From Planctomycetota bacterium (lineage in GTDB: Bacteria; Planctomycetota; OFTM77), in contig JAJDCO010000042.1 in NCBI GenBank assembly GCA_029260795.1, forward strand, positions 1 through 64,000: a stretch of DNA of 64,000 nt. The letters run 5' to 3'. Made by a program: the position numbers and the translations under genes. The notes beneath the pieces were generated by a model. It saw only the letters and a program-made list of their open reading frames with translations. It searched no databases and had not been told where the DNA came from. How positions within the stretch are numbered: position 1 is the first letter of the stretch; the number at the start of each line of letters is the position of its first letter. This document shows, piece by piece, positions 36,985 through 46,049 of this stretch.

Positions 36985-37960
36985 CTAGCTCTGCGGAGGC
37001 GTCATTCGGGTGAGCGTTGCTTCGGCGTCCAGCTCTGCGATGGCCGTCCGGACGTGGTGGCGAAAGCGGCGGTGATGGCCGTCGAGCGTGGCGCCGACTT
37101 CATCGATCTCAATCTGGGCTGCCCTTTGGACGCCATCACGCGGCGCGGTGGCGGAGCCGTGCTGCTCGAACGGCCTCGGCGAGTGGGCGAGATCGTCGCG
37201 ACGCTCCGGGCGGCGGTCGAGGTACCGATCAGCATCAAGGTGCGAACGGGCTGGCGCGATGAGAAGCCGACGGCCATTCCGGTCGCGCGAGCGGCGGTCG
37301 ACGCCGGTGCCGATGCGATCATCGTGCACGGGCGATCGCGCGCCCAACGCTACCGGCGACCGACCGACTGGGCCTTCATCGGCGAGGTGCGCGCGGCGGT
37401 CGAGGTGCCCGTCATCGGGAACGGAGACATCGCCGGTCCCGCCGATCTGAACGAGAAGCGTGCCTTGTCGGGCTGTGACGGCGTGAAGGTCGCGCGCGCC
37501 GCGCTCGTGAAGCCTTGGATCTTCGGCGAGCTGCGGGAAGGCGTCGTGCGCGATCTGTCGTCCCGGGAGCGCTGTCGATCTTGAGCCGCTACGTCGTCTT
37601 TGCGCAGGAGCACTTCGGCGACGATGCGTACGGGCTCGAGCGGGTGCGGCGCTTCTTGATCTGGCATCTCGACTTCTTCCATCGCTGGGTCCCGCCGCAG
37701 CCCGATCGTCCACCGTTCTCGGTTCAGGAGCGCCAGTGCGCCTTCGAGCCGCGCGATGCCTCGAGGCGCTCTTGGCACGCTCGGACGCGAATGCCTACGA
37801 GCCGATCGCCGATCGCGCGCTCGGGCTGGAGGACGTCGATGCTCCCGCGCCGTCGGTCGGTGAACCCGTCAGCCGGGAGTCGTCGGCGGCCGCGCGGAAG
37901 CGACAGGCGGCCGGCGCGGATAAAGGTTCAAGCGGCGTTTTGGCTTGGGCTGGAGAGTAT
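36985..37960 (+). pseudogene. Decayed tRNA-dihydrouridine synthase (dus) gene
   Basis: Clear Dus sequence is spread over three frames. The first (about 36985-37584) carries ERCFGVQLCDGRPDVV, ERGADFIDLNLGCP (active-site Cys), SIKVRTGWRD, HGRSRAQRY and VPVIGNGDI, then hits a stop. The second (from about 37570) continues with SRYVVFAQEHFGDDAYG and FLIWHLDFFHRW. The third (from about 37736) ends with LEALLARSDANAYEPIADRAL. The N-terminal 60 or so residues (FMN-site LAPM region) are missing in any frame. At least two frameshifts plus truncation make this a pseudogene. Clustering with the next broken gene suggests real decay, but assembly errors cannot be excluded. Confidence 0.8.
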
Positions 37961-38019
37961 CGGGTGCTCGGGTAGGGCGTTCGGAGAGCTGCCTTGGACC
38001 CGATCGAGGGCGTTTTATC

Positions 38020-38987
38020 GGGCAAGGAGACGTGTGGCTCGGGGCCGCGTTTCTGATCCTATCGAATGCGGGATTCGCGGGCGGCAACGTCCTCTACAAC
38101 GCCTTTCTTCCCGAGCTCGCCGTCGATTCGGCTCTCGGGCGCGTCTCGGGCTTCGGCTGAGCACTCGGCTATGTCGGCGGTGGGCTTCTCCTCGCCATCA
38201 ACTTCTGGATGCTCAAGTCCGGAATCGGCATCTCCTGGGTCGTGATCTCGGTCGCTCTTTGGTGGTTGGTCTTTGCTCTTCCCATGATGCTCTGGGTACG
38301 CGAGCGCGCCATCCCCAAGCCGCGGCCTCGAGGAACGGGTCACCTCTCGGCCGCATTCGGCAGATTGAGATGCACTCTGCGGCAGATGAAGAGATTCCCC
38401 GAGCTGGTCAAGTTCCTCATCGCCTACCTGATCTACAACGATGGCATCGAGACCGTGATCCTCTCGGCAACGATCTTCGGGAGTGACGTCGTCCACCTGG
38501 GACTGGATCAGCTCGCCTTGTTCATTCTCATGATCCAGGGGACGGCGTTCGTCGGCTCTTTGCTGTTCGCCTTTCTCACCGGCCGGATGGGAAACAAGAG
38601 GGCCGTAATGGTAACCTTGGTCGTCTGGAGTGCCGTGGTTCTTTGGGCTTGGCGAATGCCCCTCTTCGGAAACATCGTCACGGAGTACTGGATCCTCGGC
38701 ATCATCGCCGGCTCGTGATGGGAGGAAGCCAATCCGCGTCCCGCTCCCTCCAAGGGCTCTTCACTCCCGAAGAGAACAGCGCGGAGTTCTTCGGCTTCTT
38801 CGCGATCTCTGGAAAGTTCGCATCCGTCCTTGGCCCCTTGACCGACGGGACGCTCATTGTCGTGAGTGGAGGCGACACCCAAGGAGCGATCGTCTCGATC
38901 TTGCCTTTTCTTGTCGCTGGGTTGATCCTGATGTTCTTCGTCAATGAGTCTGCCGGGCGAGAACAGAAACAGAATCCCATCCTTTGA
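38020..38987 (+). pseudogene. Decayed UMF1-type MFS transporter gene
   Basis: The frame from about 38020 reads AAFLILSNAGFAGGNVLYNA and FLPELA, then GRVSGFG, a TGA stop at 38158-38160, then ALGYVGGGLLLAIN in the same frame. The family motif is GFGWALGY, so one TGG-to-TGA change explains the stop. The same frame continues through about six membrane helices to IIAGS and stops at 38718. The rest (LVMGGSQSASRSLQGLFTP onward, to 38987) lies in another frame, entered by a frameshift near 38715. The N-terminal third of the transporter is absent. UMF1 proteins are 12-helix transporters of unknown substrate. Confidence 0.8.
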
Positions 38988-39043
38988 TCCCGTCCTTTGA
39001 GGTTCCCACGAGATCGGCGAGAGATCCCTCGAGGAGAACAGTC

Positions 39044-39550
39044 ATGCCGAACCGTGAACCTGCCCGCCGGGTCGTATCCCGCTTGGGCGTCCTCTCGGGT
39101 CTCGTGGCCACCACTCTCTGCGTCCTGCTCATCGCCTGCGGTGAGGACCCGCGAACGTCTCCCAAAGCCACCCTCGAGCAGGCGATCGATCTCTCGGGAC
39201 AGCTCGATCTGTCGGTCGTCGAGGAATGCCTCGCACCGGACTTCGAGGACGGCCACCGCCGGGATCTCGAGAAGTTCCGCACCTACCTCGACGAAACCTT
39301 CGCGAACATCGAGAGCACAGAGATCTCCGTCGAGGCGTTGGAAGCACCGGATCCCGAGGAAGTGGTCGACGACCAGGCGGTCCCCTTTCACGTCAAGGGC
39401 CGCGTCGTTCTCTTGGCTCGACAGAAAACCCTGAGGGCCTTGCTGCCCAAGGGCGGCACCGGCGTCGAAGTCTCTGGAACGATGAAGCTCTGCGACGACG
39501 GCTGGCGGATCGGCACGGCGAAAGTCACAGCAGAAATCTCGCGAAGATGA
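39044..39550 (+). CDS. Lipoprotein with NTF2-like domain (168 aa)
   Basis: ATG 39044 has GAGGAG (39031-39036) upstream. The product has a basic start, a hydrophobic stretch and lipobox LLIAC (Cys near 32). The mature part begins with helices (ATLEQAIDLSGQLDLSVVEECL) followed by a curved beta-sheet (AVPFHVKGRVVLLARQ, GVEVSGTMKLCDDGWRIGTA), the pattern of NTF2/SnoaL-like or DUF4878-like lipoproteins. Function unknown. It starts 56 bases after the transporter pseudogene and is intact. Confidence 0.6.
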   Translation: MPNREPARRVVSRLGVLSGLVATTLCVLLIACGEDPRTSPKATLEQAIDLSGQLDLSVVEECLAPDFEDGHRRDLEKFRTYLDETFANIESTEISVEALEAPDPEEVVDDQAVPFHVKGRVVLLARQKTLRALLPKGGTGVEVSGTMKLCDDGWRIGTAKVTAEISRR

Positions 39551-39642
39551 CCCTCGACGACCGCTCAAGACCATCCCAGTACAGCAGCAACCATACGCGT
39601 TGCAGATTGGGTCGCGCAAACCTCTGTCTATATGGAGGCCGG

Positions 39643-41292
39643 ATGATGAATTCCAGAGTGCGTATGCAGAACAAACGGTCCTTCCGGAGTCCGGCATCAT
39701 GGTCCCGACTTTGTATTGTGGTGCTGCTTTCCTCTGGCTTGCTGGGGCCCTTGGGCGGATTGGGCCAGTGCGACGATTGGGCCGTGGCCGAGGAGAACGG
39801 CCGGAAGAGCCAGCAAGCCATCAAATTCTGCAATCGATACGCCCAGGGGTGGCTCGCGCAAGCGGATCCCGTCTCGGGCCTCTTGCCACGAACGACACAG
39901 GGGCAACGTTACTGGAATGCCAAAGACTGCGCCGCGGACAACTTCCCATTCATCGTCCTTACGGCGCACGTCACGGACAACTACTACCTCAAACGCGCGG
40001 CGCAACACATCCTCGAGCAGGAGCAACGGTTGACGAACCGGCTGGATTCTCTTCCGGACGACTTTCTCTTCGATACGCAATCCTTGAAGGGGAACACTCA
40101 TGATCTCGGTGCTCTGATCTTCGGCGCATCGGAATATGCCAAGGACGGTCTGATGCCGATTACCGAGTGGATCGGTCCGGGACCGTGGTTGACCCGCATG
40201 AATGGATTGGTCCGAGACATTTGGAAACACGCCGCCACTGAAACAGAGGTCGGCCTGCTCCCCTCGCTCAATGTGGAAGTCGGTGGGGAGCTCCTTCAAA
40301 CGATGAGCCGGTTGTACTGGCTCAACGACGACGATCAGTATCGGGAGTGGATCTTCCGGTTGGCCGATTACTTCCTTCTCCAGGAGAGCTTGCTCGCGAA
40401 GGATTCACTGCGCTTGCGCGATCACGGCTGCGAGATTATCGGCGGACTGTCGGAAGCCTATGTGATTGCCGCCAAGGAAGACCCGCAACGGCGGGAGAAG
40501 TTCCGGATTGCCCTCCACGCGATCTTGGATCGCATCCTTGAAGTCGGAGTCAATCAAGACGGCATGATGCACAACGGAGTGAACCCGAGGACCGGAGCCG
40601 TAGCGGGAGAGGGCCTCAGCGACGGCTGGGGATATGTGTACAACGCGTTTCTCACGGTGGCGATGATCGATGGAACGGAACGCTATGAGAAGAGCGTCGC
40701 GCATGCCCTCGCAAACATTCACAAGTACCGGAACTATGCATGGGAGGGAGCCGATGGCGCTGATGGCTTCGCCGACTCGATCGAGGGCGCGATCAATCTC
40801 TTGAACCGGATTCCGGTTGCCTCGGCATTCGCCTGGGTCGACGAAGAGATCCTACACATCTTCGAGAAGCAGAGGCATGACGGCATCATCGAGGGATGGT
40901 ATGGCGACGGGAACTCCGCGCGGACCGCGATCATGTGGGCGCTGCTCAAGACCCAAGGGGTTACCCTCGCCCCTTGGCGTGAAGATCTGAGGCTCGGAGC
41001 CGTGAAACGATCCGACGGCTCTTTGATGATTCGGATCGAGAGCGAATGGGCCTGGTCGGGCAAGCTGCGCTTTGATCGGCCAAGACATCGCGATTACTTC
41101 CGGCTGCCGTTGGACTATCCGCGAATCAACCAATTCCCCGAGTGGTTCACGGCCGACCAAGGGACAAGATACGAGGTTCGAGTCGGCGACGAGGATCCAA
41201 GAGAAGTGAAAGGCGAAGATCTCTGGCAACTCGAGCTCAATCTGAAAGGTGGCGAGGTGCTCCAGATCAATGTCCACCCGGTAGCCCAATGA
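39643..41292 (+). CDS. Exported helical-barrel protein of unknown function, atypical composition (549 aa)
   Basis: Starts at the ATGATG at 39643-39648 after GGAGG (39634-39638). A signal peptide (residues about 18-43, LCIVVLLSSGLLGPLGGLGQ) is followed by repeated helical pairs with aromatic residues (NRYAQGWLAQADPVSGLLPR, SLNVEVGGELLQTMSRLYWL, GVNPRTGAVAGEGLSDGWGY, GADGFADSIEGAINLLNRI), as in (alpha/alpha)6-barrel glycoside hydrolases, lyases and epimerases. The C-terminal 130 residues are a beta domain. Catalytic residues are not evident. Codon use is visibly less GC-rich than in neighbours, and the gene sits beside two decayed genes, suggesting acquisition by transfer. Confidence 0.65.
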   Translation: MMNSRVRMQNKRSFRSPASWSRLCIVVLLSSGLLGPLGGLGQCDDWAVAEENGRKSQQAIKFCNRYAQGWLAQADPVSGLLPRTTQGQRYWNAKDCAADNFPFIVLTAHVTDNYYLKRAAQHILEQEQRLTNRLDSLPDDFLFDTQSLKGNTHDLGALIFGASEYAKDGLMPITEWIGPGPWLTRMNGLVRDIWKHAATETEVGLLPSLNVEVGGELLQTMSRLYWLNDDDQYREWIFRLADYFLLQESLLAKDSLRLRDHGCEIIGGLSEAYVIAAKEDPQRREKFRIALHAILDRILEVGVNQDGMMHNGVNPRTGAVAGEGLSDGWGYVYNAFLTVAMIDGTERYEKSVAHALANIHKYRNYAWEGADGADGFADSIEGAINLLNRIPVASAFAWVDEEILHIFEKQRHDGIIEGWYGDGNSARTAIMWALLKTQGVTLAPWREDLRLGAVKRSDGSLMIRIESEWAWSGKLRFDRPRHRDYFRLPLDYPRINQFPEWFTADQGTRYEVRVGDEDPREVKGEDLWQLELNLKGGEVLQINVHPVAQ

Positions 41293-41312
41293 GGGACTGA
41301 CGGATCCGCGGC

Positions 41313-41331
41313 GTTCTCGATGCCCGAGAAT
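41313..41331. terminator. Small stem-loop between converging genes
   Basis: TTCTCG (41314-41319) and CGAGAA (41325-41330) form a 6-bp stem, extended by a G-T wobble, with a 5-base loop. It lies in the 74-base gap between two converging genes. Weak; could terminate in either direction. Confidence 0.3.
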
Positions 41332-41366
41332 CGTTGGCTCTTCCTTCCCGATTGAGGTGGGCTTGC

Positions 41367-41771
41367 CTAGCTCTCGCTCTCGATGAGCTCTGTCAGGACT
41401 CCACCCGTGCTCTTGGGATGGATGAATGCGATGCGGTGGCCACCGGCGCCGATGCGGGGTGTCTCGTCGATGAGGCGTAGGCCGGCTTTCTTCATGCGGG
41501 CGAGCTCAGCTTCGAGATCCATGACATCGTAGGCGAGGTGGTGAATGCCGCCGCCGCGCTTCTCGAGGAAGCTCGAGATCGGGCTGTCGGGGGCTGTCGG
41601 CTCGAGCAGCTCGATCGTCACCTGGCCGACCTTGAGCATGAGCGTGCGCACCTTCTGATCCTCGACGATCTCCTCACCGATCACCTCGAGGCCGAGCACG
41701 TCTCGGTAGATGATCGCAGCCGCATCGAGATCCGGGACGGCGATCCCGATGTGATTGAGCTTGTCGAGCAT
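41367..41771 (-). CDS. mce: Methylmalonyl-CoA epimerase (134 aa)
   Basis: Vicinal-oxygen-chelate fold. LNHIGIAVPDLDAAAIIYRD gives the first metal His, IELLEPTAPDSPIS the Glu, GGGIHHLAYDV the second His, and HPKSTGGVLTELIE the last Glu, matching methylmalonyl-CoA epimerases. It converts (S)- to (R)-methylmalonyl-CoA downstream of propionyl-CoA carboxylase. The start overlaps the stop of the upstream coiled-coil membrane gene by one base. A mutase gene is not in the window. Confidence 0.92.
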   Translation of the reverse strand: MLDKLNHIGIAVPDLDAAAIIYRDVLGLEVIGEEIVEDQKVRTLMLKVGQVTIELLEPTAPDSPISSFLEKRGGGIHHLAYDVMDLEAELARMKKAGLRLIDETPRIGAGGHRIAFIHPKSTGGVLTELIESES

Positions 41772-42508
41772 CAGAGCTTCTCCTGCATCTTCAAGGCTCC
41801 CTGGTTGCTGATGACGATCTCGTAGAGCTTGTTGACGTCGACCTTCAAGAACACGGCGTTGCCGTAGGCGGCGTCGACGCCCTCGGCCTTGGCGGTCTCG
41901 CGATCCTGCGCATAGCGCCAGAACTGTCGCCAGATCTCGCGCTCGAAGACGGCCAGCTCGGGCTCCCCCACTTCGTAGGCGGCCGGCGGCTTCTCGCGGA
42001 TGTCCTCGAGTGGCTCACCGTCTTCGGGAGCCTGCTTTTCGCCGAAGACACGGGTGAGGAGATAGGCCGCCTTGCCGCGCAACGGATGCCCCATCTTCAC
42101 GTCCTCGTCGTCGAATTGGATGATGAGGGTCTCGAAGTAGAGGATGTCGCCTTCGATCTTGAAGGGGCCGAAGGCTGGAGGAGCGGGATCACCCTCGCGA
42201 CGCGGGGAGAGCAGCACGCGGAGCGTCGTCCAGATCTGACCGTTCTCGTCCGGTGTCTGATCCAAGACCACCACGTTCGCGATGACACGTCGCTCGGTCA
42301 GGCGCTCGGCGACTTTCTCGAGCGCCTCGGCACGCCTCTCGGCGGCCTTCTTCTCTTCGAGAGCCTCCTCGAGCTGGCGATCGCGGAAGTTGATCGCGTC
42401 CAGCAGACCCTGGATGCCCAGAGAGGAGGCGGCCAGGAATACGAGGCCTCCCAAGGCCGCGATGATCAATGCCGTCCGGATGATCGTCGACGAGCGTTTT
42501 CGGGTCAC
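41771..42508 (-). CDS. Membrane-anchored coiled-coil protein (245 aa)
   Basis: GTG 42508 is preferred because AGGATGAGG precedes it; an ATG at 42622 would add 38 unpatterned residues. One membrane helix (about residues 11-32, LIIAALGGLVFLAASSLGIQG) is followed by a coiled coil (about 40-75, LEEALEEKKAAERRAEAL) and a soluble alpha/beta domain with IANVVVLDQTPDENGQ and GPFKIEGDILYFETLIIQFD. No family recognised. It is translationally coupled to mce, but a role in propionate metabolism is not implied by its sequence. Confidence 0.6.
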   Translation of the reverse strand: MTRKRSSTIIRTALIIAALGGLVFLAASSLGIQGLLDAINFRDRQLEEALEEKKAAERRAEALEKVAERLTERRVIANVVVLDQTPDENGQIWTTLRVLLSPRREGDPAPPAFGPFKIEGDILYFETLIIQFDDEDVKMGHPLRGKAAYLLTRVFGEKQAPEDGEPLEDIREKPPAAYEVGEPELAVFEREIWRQFWRYAQDRETAKAEGVDAAYGNAVFLKVDVNKLYEIVISNQGALKMQEKL

Positions 42509-42692
42509 ATCCTCATCCTGCGCTCGATGAACAACGGGAGCGACGCTCGCACGCACCGCTCCGCGCGAGGCCCCACCCACGACCGGCTCTAGACTACCGA
42601 AAGTCCGGCTGGGCGTCGGCAAGAATGAGGCGCGGTCCCGCGGATCGCCGGAACCATCGACTGCTTCCCGGCCACCGACAACGAGCCGCGGC

Positions 42693-43649
42693 TCAGCTCA
42701 GGCTCTCGGCATAGCGGATGATGCGCGACAAGTCGTCGGGAAGCTCGCAGCAGAATTCGAGACGTCGCTCGGTGGTCGGATGGCTGAACTGCAAGCGATA
42801 GGCGTGCAGAAACAACCGGATCGGCAGCTCCTCGCCGGATGGGAGCATCGTCTTTTCGGCGGCGCCGCCTCGCCCGTAGAGCGGATCCCCGACCACCGGG
42901 AACCCGATATGAGAGAGATGCAGTCGGATCTGATGAGTGCGTCCGGTGTGGATGCGGCAACGCACGTGGGTGTGCCGAACGTAGCGGTGAATGACCTCGT
43001 AGAAGGTCAGCGCTTTCCGGCCGGTGAAGTGCACGATCATGCGGTCGTGACGATGAGGATCGCGTGCGATCGGTGCGTCGATGTACTCCGAGTCAAAGGG
43101 CATGATGCCCCGGACCATGGTCTGGTACTCCTTCTCGACCGAACGCGCCTTGAACTGCTCCTTGAGGTTGAGGTGCGAGCGGTTGGTCTTCGCGATCAGC
43201 AGAATGCCGCTGGTGTCGCGGTCGAGCCGATGGACGAGACCGGGGCGGTCCTTGCCGGCGACATCGGAGAGCTGGTCGAAGCGGTGCATCAAGGCGTTGA
43301 CCAGAGTCGGCGTCCGTTGCCCCGGCACCGGATGGACGGCGATTCGGGGCGGCTTGTTGATCACCGCGAGGTGCTCGTCCTCGAAGAGGACCTCGAACGG
43401 GATCTCGACGGGAGCGACCGACGCCGGCGGCTCGATGAAGTTCACGAGGATCTGCTCGTTCCCGCGGAGGAAGTAGCCGGGCTTGACGATTCGACCGTTG
43501 ACCTGAACCAGCCCTTCGAGGACCCGCTTCTTGAAGAAGCTCCGGGTGTTCCCCGGAAAGGCCTCGGCGAGGTAGGAATCCAGCCGCATCCCGATGACAT
43601 CGGGTGTGGCTTTCAAGACTTCCTGGCGGGCGATCTCTCCGCTGGCCAC
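42693..43649 (-). CDS. RluA/RluD-family pseudouridine synthase (318 aa)
   Basis: An N-terminal S4 RNA-binding domain (RLDSYLAEAFPGNTRSFFKK, residues about 20-80) precedes a pseudouridine synthase domain with LAVINKPPRIAVHP, the catalytic HRLDRDTSGILLIAKT, and RIHTGRTHQIRLHLSHIGFP. RluD modifies 23S rRNA helix 69; other members modify different sites, so the exact target is left open. GTG start at 43649 with GAAGGGAT upstream. Upstream is a 318-bp gap shared with the divergent FGE-like gene. Confidence 0.9.
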   Translation of the reverse strand: MASGEIARQEVLKATPDVIGMRLDSYLAEAFPGNTRSFFKKRVLEGLVQVNGRIVKPGYFLRGNEQILVNFIEPPASVAPVEIPFEVLFEDEHLAVINKPPRIAVHPVPGQRTPTLVNALMHRFDQLSDVAGKDRPGLVHRLDRDTSGILLIAKTNRSHLNLKEQFKARSVEKEYQTMVRGIMPFDSEYIDAPIARDPHRHDRMIVHFTGRKALTFYEVIHRYVRHTHVRCRIHTGRTHQIRLHLSHIGFPVVGDPLYGRGGAAEKTMLPSGEELPIRLFLHAYRLQFSHPTTERRLEFCCELPDDLSRIIRYAESLS

Positions 43650-43807
43650 GCTGATCCCTTCGATGTGGAGCGCTTGTTCTCGTCGGCCTCGAATCCGGAG
43701 CCGAGTCTGGTCGAAAGGTTATAAGGGTCGACCGGGCCCAGGGAAACCCCGGTCGAGCGACGGCGGGCTCCGATCGCTCGAACCTACGGAGGCGTACCAT
43801 TTTCGGA

Positions 43808-43835
43808 TTGACCGAGGCGAATGGTCGATCATAAC
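43808..43835 (+). promoter_or_regulatory. Candidate sigma70 promoter of the FGE-like gene
   Basis: TTGACC (43808-43813) and CATAAC (43830-43835) are separated by 16 bases and lie about 130 bases before the ATG at 43968. The rest of the divergent gap 43650-43967 shows no gene. A TTATAA patch near 43721 may serve the minus-strand pseudouridine synthase gene. Confidence 0.35.
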
Positions 43836-43967
43836 ATGGCTCAATTACAAAACGGCAGACGACTGCCTTCCGGCCCCCTCGCGCCCGAGGGGTCACCTCC
43901 AGGGCCCGGCAGAGCCCTCCCGGTGGACGGCCGTCCTCACCTTCATCGCTTTCTAGGGGAAAGTTTG

Positions 43968-45965
43968 ATGGGACAGAACCTGCTCGCACGCTCAGTGATC
44001 TTCGCCTGCGCGGCGGCCGCGGTCCTCTTGACGGCTTGCTTATGTCTCGCCTCGGAACCGACGGTCGCGACAGGAAACGCTGCGGCGCAAGACGAAGCAC
44101 CCCGGGGCATGGTCGCCATTCCCGGCGGCAAGTTGCTTCTCGGTTCGAAGGCCGAAGAGATCCAGAAGCTCGCGATGCGGATCTCCGATTCCGACCTGAT
44201 CGGATACATGGTCGCCGAGTACCCCCAGCACGAGGTCGAGGTCAAGCCCTTCCACATCGGCTTGACAGAGGTGACCAATCGCCAGTGGAAGGCCTTCCTC
44301 GATGCCACCGGTAGCGTAGCCATTCCCTATTACTACTACCTGACGCCCGAACCCAACGGCGCTCCTACCAAGGAGGCCGCAGCAGCTGACGAGGCCGCCG
44401 AGGAGAAGGATGGCGCCAAGAAAGCTGCCAGTGAGAAGCCCGTCGCCCAGAAGGCTGGCAGGAGAGCGGGCCCCAAGAAGCGGAACAGCGAAGCCGCTAA
44501 GAGAGGCTCCGACGAGAAGAACGAAGTCGTCGCGAAGACGGACGAAAAGGACGATCAGAAGAAGCAGGACGAGAAAACCGAGAAGCTTCGCGGCGAATGG
44601 AAGCGTTGGGAGAACCGCGAGATCCCGACCGATGCCAAGGGTCGGTCCTTGGCCGATCACCCGGTGACGGGCATCACCTACGGGGACATCCTCGAGTTCT
44701 GCCGCTGGTCCGGCATGCGTCTCCCGACCGAAGAAGAGTGGGAGCTCGCCGCCAAGGGTCCGAACACCGATCGCCGTTTCCCGTGGAAGGGAAGCTGGGA
44801 CCCAACGCTCTGCCAAAACGTCGAGAAGCCCCCCAAGACCGACGAGTGGATTCCGGAAAGCACCTGGCCGGTCAAGTTCAACCCGAAGAACCAGAGCGTG
44901 CCCTACGGCCTCTTCGACATGGCCGGAAACGTCTGGGAGTTCACCTCCACGCCCTTCGACTTGTTCCCGGGTAGCAGCTCGCTCGACTTCAAGATCAAGG
45001 GCAAGATCACCAAGATCCCACCGCCCTCCGATCACGATCGGCGCGGCCGAAAGGTCGTCAAGGGCGGTGCTTTTGGAAACCCGATGATGGGCCAGCGCAC
45101 CACGGCGCGCTTCGGCATGGGCACGACCGAATGGGTCGATGCCGTCGGCTTTCGCATGGCGCGCAGCCCGGAGATCGGACGCGACATCTTGGCGGCGGTC
45201 GAGAAGGTGGACTTCCTCGGCGGCTATGCCGACGAGCTCAACTGGGATCGCATCCGGGGCGCCGAGCGGTTCCGTTGGGATGGAGATCTTCTGGCGGGTC
45301 ATGAAGCCATCGCCTTCATTCCGTGCAAGGACAAAGAAGACGTCTCGAACGAGAGCGCTCTTCGCCGAGCGGCCAAGGTCGACGTCGACAAACGAACGCG
45401 GCAGTTCAAGATCCGTGACGGCGTGCTCCTCGGCCTGCTCGTCAGCAAGCTCCCCTTCGAGGAGCGCGAGATGAACGGCGGCCAGATCCTGCCGAGCCTT
45501 CCCGCGGGCTCCTACCTCCTCCGCTATGTCGAGCCGAAGGCCGATGTCGGCGAGCCCGAGGAGAAGGACGACAAGAAAAAGGACGACGAAGAAGGCGACG
45601 CGAAGGACGAGCCCAAGCCCGACGAGCCGAAGCCGGATGAGCCGCAGCCTGACCCGAACGCGACCCCAGTCCAGGCCGTGCCGATTCCGCAGCCGAGCAT
45701 CATTCTCGAGCGCGGCGAGCCCTACATCATCTTCGAGAACACGCGCGGCGACATGGTCGCGGCCCTGAAGCTCGAAGAGCCGGTGGGCAAGAAGAAGAAG
45801 AGTTACGACACCTTCAAGCTCGAGTCGATCAAGGGACTCGTAACCATCGAGTCCCACATCTTGCTGGGCCGCACTCGCAGCGCGAAGCCGGCCGAGTTCT
45901 CGATCCGACTCGCCGTCGACGGTCAGAAGATCGCCGGTGACTGGATGATGACGGCGCCCAAGTAG
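43968..45965 (+). CDS. Exported FGE/SUMF1-like (formylglycine-generating-enzyme fold) protein with charged inserts (665 aa)
   Basis: ATG 43968 has AGGGGA eight bases upstream. Signal sequence (SVIFACAAAAVLLTACLCLA) with a possible lipobox. The FGE-sulfatase fold begins with MVAIPGGKLLLGS and HIGLTEVTNRQWKAFLDATG, is interrupted by about 95 Lys/Glu/Ala/Asp-rich residues (about 130-225), then resumes with HPVTGITYGDILEFCRWSGMRLPTEEEWELAAKG, YGLFDMAGNVWEFTS and VVKGGAFGNP. Residues about 530-565 are a second Asp/Lys/Pro-rich insert before a beta domain. The paired active-site Cys of true FGEs are not evident, so a binding or other enzymatic role is likelier. Confidence 0.75.
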   Translation: MGQNLLARSVIFACAAAAVLLTACLCLASEPTVATGNAAAQDEAPRGMVAIPGGKLLLGSKAEEIQKLAMRISDSDLIGYMVAEYPQHEVEVKPFHIGLTEVTNRQWKAFLDATGSVAIPYYYYLTPEPNGAPTKEAAAADEAAEEKDGAKKAASEKPVAQKAGRRAGPKKRNSEAAKRGSDEKNEVVAKTDEKDDQKKQDEKTEKLRGEWKRWENREIPTDAKGRSLADHPVTGITYGDILEFCRWSGMRLPTEEEWELAAKGPNTDRRFPWKGSWDPTLCQNVEKPPKTDEWIPESTWPVKFNPKNQSVPYGLFDMAGNVWEFTSTPFDLFPGSSSLDFKIKGKITKIPPPSDHDRRGRKVVKGGAFGNPMMGQRTTARFGMGTTEWVDAVGFRMARSPEIGRDILAAVEKVDFLGGYADELNWDRIRGAERFRWDGDLLAGHEAIAFIPCKDKEDVSNESALRRAAKVDVDKRTRQFKIRDGVLLGLLVSKLPFEEREMNGGQILPSLPAGSYLLRYVEPKADVGEPEEKDDKKKDDEEGDAKDEPKPDEPKPDEPQPDPNATPVQAVPIPQPSIILERGEPYIIFENTRGDMVAALKLEEPVGKKKKSYDTFKLESIKGLVTIESHILLGRTRSAKPAEFSIRLAVDGQKIAGDWMMTAPK

Positions 45966-45996
45966 ACGACGACCTTCGACACCGATCAGCAATGGA

Positions 45997-46028
45997 CCGG
46001 GCCGAGATCCGCAAGGACCTCGGCCCGG
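45997..46028. terminator. Bidirectional terminator-like hairpin between converging genes
   Basis: Perfect 10-bp stem CCGGGCCGAG (45997-46006) / CTCGGCCCGG (46019-46028) with a 12-base loop, centred in the 84-base gap between the converging FGE-like and apgM-like genes. No long T tract. Confidence 0.55.
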
Positions 46029-46049
46029 CTCGATTGCGGTGAGGGCTGC

